Source of the DNA: an uncultured Bacilli bacterium
GTDB lineage: Bacteria > Bacillota_I > Bacilli_A > RF39 > UBA660
Assembly (NCBI GenBank): GCA_934169415.1
Contig: CAKPNP010000006.1
Coordinates: forward strand, 1-38,545
Length of the DNA: 38,545 nt
Direction of reading: 5' to 3'
The translations under genes and the position numbers were made by a program. Under the pieces are notes generated by a model. It ran no database searches. It was given only the letters and a program-made list of their open reading frames with translations, and had not been told where the DNA came from. Shown piece after piece: positions 32,509 through 38,545 of the stretch (position 1 is the stretch's first letter; each line of letters begins with the position of its first letter).

Positions 32509-33903
32509 ATGAAATTATATAATACATTAACTAAAAAAATAGAAGAATTTGTGCCATATAATGAAAATTGTGTAACTTTATATACATGTGGACCTACTGT
32601 ATATCATTATGCACATATTGGAAATTTAAGGACATATATATTTGAAGATATATTAGAAAAAGGTTTAAATTATTTAGGATATAATGTAAAAAGATGTATG
32701 AACATAACTGATGTTGGACATTTAACAAGTGATGCTGATACAGGTTTAGATAAAATGGAAAAAGGGGCTTTAAGAGAAAATAAAACAGTATATGAAATAG
32801 CTGATTTTTATACTAAAGCATTCTTTGAAGATTGTAGGAAATTAAATATTAAAAAGCCTGAAATAGTAGAAAAAGCAAGTGAACAAATAGATATGTATAT
32901 TAAAATGATAGAAAAATTATTAAATGATGGATATGCTTATATTGCAAATAATAATGTCTATTTTGATATTTCTAAGGCTCAGGACTATTTTAAGTTGTCA
33001 GGTAGAACAATGGAAGAGCAAACTTTAGCTGTAAGAAGTGATGTTACAGTAGATGAGTATAAAAAAAATCCTTTTGATTTTGTTTTATGGTTTACTTCTA
33101 GTAAGTTTTCTAATCATGCTATGAAATGGGATAGTCCATGGGGAGTAGGATACCCTGGATGGCATATTGAATGTTCTGGTATTAGTATTAAGTACTTAGG
33201 TGAATATTTAGATATCCATTGTGGTGGTGTTGATAATATATTTCCTCATCATACAAATGAAATAGCTCAATCAGAGTGCTATTTAGGTCATAAATGGTGT
33301 AAGTATTTTATGCATGGCGAACATTTAAATGATCAAAGTGGCAAAATGAGTAAAAGTAAAGGTGAATTTTTAACTGTTTCACTCCTTGAAGAAAAAGGAT
33401 TCAATCCTATTTCATATAGATTATTTTGTTTAAAATCTCATTATAGAAATCAATTAGTATTTTCATATGAAGCACTTAGCGATGCAGAAAATACTTATAA
33501 TAAACTTAAAAATAAAGTATTAAATTTAAAAGATGATGGAAATATAGATAATGAAGTATATAATCATTATGTAGATGAATTTAAAAAGGCTATAGAAAAT
33601 GATTTAAATACATCTATGATGCTTACTTGTTTATATGATGTATTAAAATTGGATACTAATGATTCTACAAAAAAAGAAATTATTAAATCATATGATACTG
33701 TTTTATCATTAAATTTATTAGATAATGTTGATAAACATATTGATGAAGATTTAAAAAAATACATAGAAGAAAAAATAAAAGAAAGAAAAATTGCAAAAGA
33801 GAATAAAGATTATGCTTTAGCAGATAATATAAGAAATGAACTTGAAAGCAAGGGAATTATTATTAAAGATACTAAAGATGGAGTTATATACGAGGTGATT
33901 TAA
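32509..33903 (+). CDS. cysS: Cysteinyl-tRNA synthetase
   Basis: Class I synthetase that charges tRNA-Cys. Of 464 residues, LYTCGPTVYHYAHIGNLRTY has the zinc ligand C27 and the HIGN motif at 36-39. WHIECSGISIKYLG and HHTNEIAQSE supply further zinc ligands, and GKMSKSKGEF is the KMSKS loop. The helical anticodon-binding end follows. SD GAGGTGAT; an extended -10 (TGaTATAAT, 32483-32491) lies just upstream. It overlaps the protease gene by 1 base (TAATG). Confidence 0.96.
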   Translation: MKLYNTLTKKIEEFVPYNENCVTLYTCGPTVYHYAHIGNLRTYIFEDILEKGLNYLGYNVKRCMNITDVGHLTSDADTGLDKMEKGALRENKTVYEIADFYTKAFFEDCRKLNIKKPEIVEKASEQIDMYIKMIEKLLNDGYAYIANNNVYFDISKAQDYFKLSGRTMEEQTLAVRSDVTVDEYKKNPFDFVLWFTSSKFSNHAMKWDSPWGVGYPGWHIECSGISIKYLGEYLDIHCGGVDNIFPHHTNEIAQSECYLGHKWCKYFMHGEHLNDQSGKMSKSKGEFLTVSLLEEKGFNPISYRLFCLKSHYRNQLVFSYEALSDAENTYNKLKNKVLNLKDDGNIDNEVYNHYVDEFKKAIENDLNTSMMLTCLYDVLKLDTNDSTKKEIIKSYDTVLSLNLLDNVDKHIDEDLKKYIEEKIKERKIAKENKDYALADNIRNELESKGIIIKDTKDGVIYEVI

Positions 33904-34583
33904 TGGAAGTTATTTTATATTATTTTTTACCAGTTGTTGGATTTATAATTGTATTAATTGCTCAACTTGGTATTTCTATATCATATAAAACATATAGTAG
34001 AGTAAGAAATGATTATGACTTAACAGGAGCAAGTGTAGCAAGAAAAATACTTGATGCTAACGGGTTAGATTCTATAAGAGTTGTTAAGGTAAGTGGTGAA
34101 TTAACTGATCACTATGATCCAAATAGTAAAGTAGTTAGATTATCAGAATCAATTTATTCAAATACTTCAATATCAAGTATGGCTGTAGCTGCTCATGAAT
34201 GTGGTCATGCAATACAGGATAAAGAAGGCTATTCATTTATGAGAATAAGATCTGCTTTAGTTCCAATTGTAAATTTTGTTTCATATTTAGGATATTTTGG
34301 TTTAATAGTATCTATTATAGGTGGTCTAACAGGTTATTTAAAATTAAGTTTATTAGTACTTTTAGTAACACTTTTATTTCAAATAGTTACTTTACCAGTT
34401 GAATTTAATGCATCAAGAAGGGCTAAAAAAGAGTTAGATAAATTAGGACTTGTTTCTAAAGATTCATTAAACGGTGTTAGAAAAGTATTATTTTCTGCAG
34501 CAATGACTTATGTTGCATCTGTTTTATCAAACGTACTACAAATTTTAAGAATTTTAATTTTATTTAGAGGTAATGATGACTAA
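33903..34583 (+). CDS. YugP-type zinc metallopeptidase (membrane)
   Basis: 226 residues. An N-terminal membrane helix (about 5-27) is followed by a cytosolic domain with AAHECGHAIQDKEGYSFM (H98, E99, H102). Two more hydrophobic segments follow (FVSYLGYFGLIVSIIGGL; LLVLLVTLLFQIVTLPVE), and the family motif VEFNASRRAKKELDKLG supplies the third zinc ligand. This matches B. subtilis YugP / neutral zinc metallopeptidase. The physiological substrate is unknown. Its start overlaps the cysS stop, and its end overlaps truB. Confidence 0.9.
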   Translation: MEVILYYFLPVVGFIIVLIAQLGISISYKTYSRVRNDYDLTGASVARKILDANGLDSIRVVKVSGELTDHYDPNSKVVRLSESIYSNTSISSMAVAAHECGHAIQDKEGYSFMRIRSALVPIVNFVSYLGYFGLIVSIIGGLTGYLKLSLLVLLVTLLFQIVTLPVEFNASRRAKKELDKLGLVSKDSLNGVRKVLFSAAMTYVASVLSNVLQILRILILFRGNDD

Positions 34584-35415
34584 TGGAATTATTTTAATAG
34601 ATAAACCCATTAATTACACTTCAAGGGATATTGTAAATATAGTATCTAAAAAATTAAAAACTAAACAAATAGGGCACACTGGTACATTAGACCCACTTGC
34701 AACAGGCGTTTTAGTTTTAACTGTTGGTACTGCTACTAAAATATCTGAACTGTTAGTTGCTAATAAAAAAGAGTATATAGCAACTATGATATTTGGACTA
34801 TCTACTGATACACTTGATATAACAGGTAATATTTTATCTGATTATGATTGTATAATTGATATTGATAAAATTTTATCTATGCTAAATAGTTTTAAAAAAA
34901 CTTATATGCAGGAAGTGCCTATATATTCTGCTGTTAAAGTAAATGGTAAAAAATTATATGAATATGCAAGAAATAATATTGATGTTGTATTACCTAAAAA
35001 AGAGGTTAGTATCTATGATATTTCTTTAGTAGATTATAAAATTGAAAATAATAAAACTGTAGTTAAGTTTAAATGTTTAGTTAGTAAAGGAACTTATATT
35101 AGAAGTTTAATAAGAGATTTAGCTTCTAGTATAAATGAAAATGCTACTATGAGTGCTTTAGTTAGAACTAAACAAGGCATATTTGATATAAATGAAGCTG
35201 ACAAAATAGATAGTGAATATAATATAATACCAATAAGTGAAGTATTAAAAGATTATTATACAGTTATTTTAGATGATAATATAAAACCTAAAGTATTAAA
35301 TGGATGTAAGATAAAAAATATATATAATAAAGATTATGTTTTATTTAAAGGTGATAATTTATTTTTATATAAAGATTTTGATGGTGTTTTAAAACCTTAT
35401 AAAATGTTTCTATAA
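34576..35415 (+). CDS. truB: tRNA pseudouridine(55) synthase TruB
   Basis: Makes pseudouridine 55 in the T-loop of tRNAs. About 279 residues. GIILIDKPINYTSRDIVNIV at the start, and KQIGHTGTLDPLATGVLVLT with catalytic D39. Later are VKVNGKKLYEYAR and SKGTYIRSLIRDLASSINEN, then a PUA-like C-terminal region. ATG 34573 and 34576 are both possible; TAGAGG is better spaced to 34576. It overlaps the previous gene. In Bacillus ribF follows truB; here it is missing and rpsO comes next. Confidence 0.94.
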   Translation: MTNGIILIDKPINYTSRDIVNIVSKKLKTKQIGHTGTLDPLATGVLVLTVGTATKISELLVANKKEYIATMIFGLSTDTLDITGNILSDYDCIIDIDKILSMLNSFKKTYMQEVPIYSAVKVNGKKLYEYARNNIDVVLPKKEVSIYDISLVDYKIENNKTVVKFKCLVSKGTYIRSLIRDLASSINENATMSALVRTKQGIFDINEADKIDSEYNIIPISEVLKDYYTVILDDNIKPKVLNGCKIKNIYNKDYVLFKGDNLFLYKDFDGVLKPYKMFL

Positions 35416-35418
35416 TAC

Positions 35419-35528
35419 TTGCATATTTTTATTTTTTAGTGTATTATTATAAATGTACTTATTTCTAAGAAGGAAAGTCTCCAATTTCTATCTTGGTTTT
35501 AAGCGAATTAGTGAAAGGAGAATTTATA
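35419..35528 (+). promoter_or_regulatory. Promoter and 5' leader of rpsO
   Basis: TTGCAT (35419-35424), 17-base spacer, TATTAT (35442-35447), then an 80-base leader. Many Bacillota rpsO leaders fold into a structure bound by S15 for autoregulation. Small complementary pieces (CCAA/TTGG, GGA/TCC) are visible here but no convincing full fold, so autoregulation is only suggested by family knowledge. Confidence 0.45.
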
Positions 35529-35798
35529 ATGGCTGTTTCAAAAGAAAGAAAAGCAGAATTAGTTAAAAAATTTGGTAAAAGTGAAACTGATACTGGTAGT
35601 ATCGAAGTTCAAATTGCTATATTAACTGATGAAATTAATAACTTAACTGAACATTTAAAGGAACACTCTCATGATCATCATTCACGTCGTGGATTACTTA
35701 AAAAAGTTGGTCAAAGAAGAAGTTTATTAAATTATTTATTTAATGAAGATGTTACAAGATATCGTAAAGTTATTAAAGAATTAAATTTAAGAAAGTAG
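35529..35798 (+). CDS. rpsO: 30S ribosomal protein S15
   Basis: 89 residues, the universal length. The family motifs are clear: TGSIEVQIAILTDEINNLTE; HLKEHSHDHHSRRGLLKKVG; RRSLLNYLFNEDVTRYRKVI. Binds the central domain of 16S rRNA. In-frame upstream codons would extend it, but the ATG at 35529, after AAAGGAG, gives the conserved MAVSKERK start. Confidence 0.97.
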   Translation: MAVSKERKAELVKKFGKSETDTGSIEVQIAILTDEINNLTEHLKEHSHDHHSRRGLLKKVGQRRSLLNYLFNEDVTRYRKVIKELNLRK

Positions 35799-35820
35799 GC
35801 ACTTATTTTAAGTGTCTTTT
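35798..35820 (+). terminator. Terminator or attenuator between rpsO and pnp
   Basis: An 8-bp stem GGCACTTA / TAAGTGTC (35798-35805, 35809-35816; one G-T pair) and Ts. It probably allows partial read-through into pnp. Confidence 0.6.
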
Positions 35821-35881
35821 AATTTCTTTAAAGTATATATTTTTTAAAATAAGAAAAAATAAAAAAAGAAAAGAGGTAATT

Positions 35882-38029
35882 ATGAAAAGAGTATTCGAAT
35901 TAGATTTTAGAGGAAGAAAAATAATAGTAGAACATGGACAACTTGCTAAACAAGCAACATCTTCAGTACTTGTTAGATATGGTGATACTGTAATATTAAC
36001 TGCTACAGTAGTATCTAAAACAGCTAATGTTTTATCTGATTTTTTTCCACTAACTGTTTTATATAATGAAAAATTATATTCAGTAGGTAAAATACCAGGT
36101 GGATTTATTAAAAGAGAAGGTCGTCCAACTGAAAATGCTACATTAGCAGCTCGTATGATTGATAGACCACTTCGTCCTTTATTTCCAGGTGATTTTAAAA
36201 ATGAAGTTCAAATAGTAAATACAGTTTTATCAGTAGATCAAGATAATTCGCCTGAATTAACTGCTTTATTTGGTTCATCACTTGCAACATGTATTAGTAA
36301 AATACCTTTTAATGGTCCAGTTGCTGGCGTTAAAGTAGGACGTGTAAATGGTGAATTTGTAATTAATCCAACAGTAAAAGAAATGGAACTTTCTGATATA
36401 GATTTAACTGTAGCTGGTACTATGGATGCCATAAACATGGTAGAAGCTGGTTCTAAAGAAGTAAGTGAAGATGATATGTTAGAAGCTTTAATGTTTGGAC
36501 ATGATGCTATAAAAGAGTTAATTAAATTCCAAAATGAAATAATAGACGCTATTGGTGATGAAAAAATGGATTATGAATCATTACAAATAGAAGATGGGTT
36601 AAGAAATGAAATTGATACACTTGTTGGTAGTAGGATGGATGAAGCGTTAAGAATAAAGGATAAACTAGAAAAATATGCTACAATAGATGCTATAAAAGAA
36701 GAAGTATTAAATAAGTATAAACTAGAAAATGAATCATTAAAAGAATTAGAATTAAAAGAATTACTTACTAAAGTAAGTCTAATATTATCAGATATAGAAT
36801 ATCGTGATTTTAGAAATATAGTAGTAAAAGAACATATTCGTATTGATGGTAGAAAAATGGATGAAATAAGACCACTTTCTTGTGAAATAGACTTACTTCC
36901 TAGAACTCATGGTTCAGCACTATTTACTCGTGGACAAACTCAAAGTTTATCAATTACAACACTTGGGGCCTTAGGTGAACATCAAATATTAGATGGACTT
37001 GGAATAGAAGATTCTAAAAGATTTATATTACATTATAACTTTCCTCAATTTTCAGTAGGTGAAACTGGTAGATATTCATCTCCTGGTAGAAGAGAAATAG
37101 GTCATGGTGCCTTAGGTGAACGTGCTTTAGCACAAGTAATACCAAGTGAGGAAGAGTTCCCATATACTATACGTGTTGTATCAGAAATACTTGAAAGTAA
37201 TGGTTCTAGTTCACAGGCAAGTATATGTGCAGGATGCTTAAGTTTAATGGCTGCAGGTGTTCCTATTAAAGCACCAGTTGCAGGTATTGCAATGGGACTT
37301 ATTAGTGATGGTAGTGATTATACAATACTTACTGATATACAAGGATTAGAAGATCATTTAGGTGATATGGACTTTAAAGTTGCAGGAACAAGAAATGGTA
37401 TATGTGCATTACAAATGGATATTAAAATTAAGGGAATTACTAAAGAAATATTAAAAGAAGCATTAGAACAAGCTCGCAAAGCTCGTATGCAAATATTAGA
37501 TTTAATAGAAGATACTATAGCTGAGCCAAGAAAAGAAGTTAGTAAATATGCACCTAAAACTTTAACATTTACAATTAATCCAGATAAGATTAAAGATGTA
37601 ATTGGTAAGGGTGGAGAAATGATTACTAAAATTATTTGCGAAGCAAGTGGTGTAAGTAGTGTTAATGATATAAATGCTGTTAAAGTTGACTTAGAAGATG
37701 ATGGTAGAGTAATTATATATCATACTGATAAAGAAATTATAGAAAAAACTGCTACAATGATTAAAGATATAGTAAAAGAAGTTGAAGCAGGAAAAATTTA
37801 TACTGGTAAAGTAGTTAAAGTAGAAGAATTCGGATGTTTTGTTGAATTATGGCCAGGTTGTGAAGGCTTAGTACATGTTTCACATTTAGATCAAAAAAGA
37901 GTAGAACATCCATCAGATATGGTAAAAGTAGGGGACGAAATTACAGTTAAATCATTAGGATATGATAAAAAAGGAAGACTTAATTTATCAAGAAAAGAAG
38001 CATTAAATAAAGATATTAGTGAGGACTAA
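35882..38029 (+). CDS. pnp: Polyribonucleotide nucleotidyltransferase (PNPase)
   Basis: Phosphorolytic 3'-5' exoribonuclease. 715 residues with two RNase PH-like domains (FFPLTVLYNEKLYSVGKIPG; GRPTENATLAARMIDRPLRP; and the second with RTHGSALFTRGQTQSLSITT, GETGRYSSPGRREIGHGAL and the DMDFKVAGT metal site), then a KH domain (INPDKIKDVIGKGGEMITKI) and an S1 domain (GKVVKVEEFGCFVELWPGCE, GLVHVSHL). SD AAGAGGT. The rpsO-pnp order is conserved in Bacillota. Its end overlaps the convergent 38016-38279 gene by 14 bases. Confidence 0.97.
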   Translation: MKRVFELDFRGRKIIVEHGQLAKQATSSVLVRYGDTVILTATVVSKTANVLSDFFPLTVLYNEKLYSVGKIPGGFIKREGRPTENATLAARMIDRPLRPLFPGDFKNEVQIVNTVLSVDQDNSPELTALFGSSLATCISKIPFNGPVAGVKVGRVNGEFVINPTVKEMELSDIDLTVAGTMDAINMVEAGSKEVSEDDMLEALMFGHDAIKELIKFQNEIIDAIGDEKMDYESLQIEDGLRNEIDTLVGSRMDEALRIKDKLEKYATIDAIKEEVLNKYKLENESLKELELKELLTKVSLILSDIEYRDFRNIVVKEHIRIDGRKMDEIRPLSCEIDLLPRTHGSALFTRGQTQSLSITTLGALGEHQILDGLGIEDSKRFILHYNFPQFSVGETGRYSSPGRREIGHGALGERALAQVIPSEEEFPYTIRVVSEILESNGSSSQASICAGCLSLMAAGVPIKAPVAGIAMGLISDGSDYTILTDIQGLEDHLGDMDFKVAGTRNGICALQMDIKIKGITKEILKEALEQARKARMQILDLIEDTIAEPRKEVSKYAPKTLTFTINPDKIKDVIGKGGEMITKIICEASGVSSVNDINAVKVDLEDDGRVIIYHTDKEIIEKTATMIKDIVKEVEAGKIYTGKVVKVEEFGCFVELWPGCEGLVHVSHLDQKRVEHPSDMVKVGDEITVKSLGYDKKGRLNLSRKEALNKDISED

Positions 38030-38046
38030 TATCTTTTAATTTTTTC
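38009..38046. terminator. Bidirectional terminator overlapping the ends of pnp and the convergent gene
   Basis: Perfect 12-bp stem AAAGATATTAGT / ACTAATATCTTT (38009-38020, 38025-38036) with loop GAGG. T runs follow on the right, and an A/T-rich left flank serves the minus strand. The stem lies inside both coding sequences. Confidence 0.75.
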
Positions 38047-38279
38047 TCAAAATTTGGTAATCCAAAATTTTCATTATAATAATTACTAAATTCATTTAAA
38101 TGCGCTAAAGCTATTTTAGCAGTTAGTTCTAAATCATCATTTGTTACATTAGTATTAGGATTTATTTTACCATGTTCTAGTTCTATATTTAATCCAGTCA
38201 GAAAGTCTTTTATACTAAATTTATCAAATTTAATATTTAATTTATTAGCTATATATAAAGCATCATATATATTAAACAC
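38016..38279 (-). CDS. DUF5661-like small protein
   Basis: 87 residues, probably starting at a GTG after GGTGAT. LTGLNIELEHGKINPNTNVT, then NDDLELTAKIALAHLNEFSN, matches the conserved core I associate with DUF5661 (a GMNVELEHG...NVTNDD...IALAHLNE pattern). The function is unknown. It is convergent with pnp, overlapping its stop by 14 bases. Confidence 0.78.
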   Translation of the reverse strand: MFNIYDALYIANKLNIKFDKFSIKDFLTGLNIELEHGKINPNTNVTNDDLELTAKIALAHLNEFSNYYNENFGLPNFEKKLKDISPH

Positions 38280-38330
38280 CCAATATCACCAATTTATTAT
38301 ATGTATTAATTATAAAATATTTAAAATAAA

Positions 38331-38359
38331 TTGAAAAATAGTGAGTATTATGATATTAT
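38331..38359 (+). promoter_or_regulatory. Promoter of the G10 mini-ORF
   Basis: TTGAAA (38331-38336), 17-base spacer, TATTAT (38354-38359) with an extended TGa. About 60 bases of leader precede ATG 38426. Confidence 0.6.
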
Positions 38360-38425
38360 TTTAGTAGATAAAAATAATGTGTGGGTAAAATAATTCACAA
38401 ATTTTTAAAATTTTGAGGTGTAAAT

Positions 38426-38464
38426 ATGAATGTAGCAAATAGTATCCCTGGGGGGGGGGCTTAA
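38426..38464 (+). CDS. 12-codon mini-ORF containing a G10 tract
   Basis: ATG with SD GAGGTG (38415-38420), reading MNVANSIPGGGA then TAA. Ten consecutive Gs (38450-38459) fill the glycine codons. One extra G would extend it to 20 residues (ending LNRYYNDS); one fewer gives an end at GGGLK. The remaining 80 bases to the window edge show no further gene. It could be a leader peptide, a phase-variable start of a unit outside the window, or a sequencing artefact. Confidence 0.35.
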   Translation: MNVANSIPGGGA

Positions 38465-38545
38465 ATAGATATTATAATGACTCTTAAACGTATATTTTGA
38501 TATTTAAAGTATAATAATAAATTATATGATAAAATAAAAAATATA

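Noticed and set aside
1..38545. TGA read as tryptophan (Mycoplasma code)
   Set aside because: nusB, xseA, xerD and the 16312 gene all end at TGA at the expected family length, several in ATGA overlaps.

Overview
The window is about 25% G+C, uses TGA as a normal stop (for example at the ends of nusB, xseA and xerD), and has Bacillota-type promoters, Shine-Dalgarno sites and gene blocks. It looks like chromosomal DNA of a low-GC Bacillota/Mycoplasmatota-related gut-type bacterium (RF39-like lineages are one possibility). SpoIVB, PPDK, DUF2207, an LCP protein and a FemAB transferase are present, so the cell has a wall and at least part of a sporulation programme. Taxonomy is inferred from style, not from a search.

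Layout. 1-204 is the tail of an Rpn/PD-(D/E)XK family protein. 312-3631 holds miaB and typA. 3730-5462 holds a protein made of 34-residue repeats and a kinase-like protein. 5517-9173 is a nusB-xseA-xseB cluster followed by a reduced adenylate-forming-enzyme-like protein and spoIVB. 9284-10111 is an HExxH protein, convergent with a FemAB transferase (10129-11376). 11471-14347 is a three-gene operon of the 2-hydroxyacyl-CoA dehydratase/activase superfamily. 14425-19549 holds an LCP protein, an unknown gene coupled to xerD, and a DUF2207 protein. ppdK follows (19622-22243). 22370-25766 is a run of small and envelope genes. Two tRNA genes (CAU and Leu-UAG) lie at 25842-26102. 26202-30191 looks like an accessory island: a coiled-coil protein, a DUF6161-like membrane protein, two unknown genes, a structured intergenic region, and decayed integrase and regulator fragments. 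30361-32448 holds an unknown protein and a lipoprotein. 32509-38029 is housekeeping: cysS, a YugP-like protease, truB, rpsO, pnp. A DUF5661-like gene is convergent with pnp, and the window ends with a tiny transcription unit carrying a run of ten G.

The most unusual signals are these. (1) Three envelope-type genes (22370, 23803, 31477) share a nearly identical promoter-proximal leader with a G-rich SD; two of them also share a second upstream promoter and leader. This suggests a common expression device. (2) The 11471-14347 operon has the features of a double-cubane/activase system with no obvious substrate genes. (3) A perfect 34-residue tandem-repeat protein. (4) A shrunken ANL-like protein inside the xse cluster. 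(5) The 26202-30191 island, with a possible small structured RNA next to an integrase relic. (6) The G10 mini-ORF at the right edge.

Promoter and terminator calls come from reading consensus matches and inverted repeats by eye. Family calls come from recalled motifs, and no search was run.
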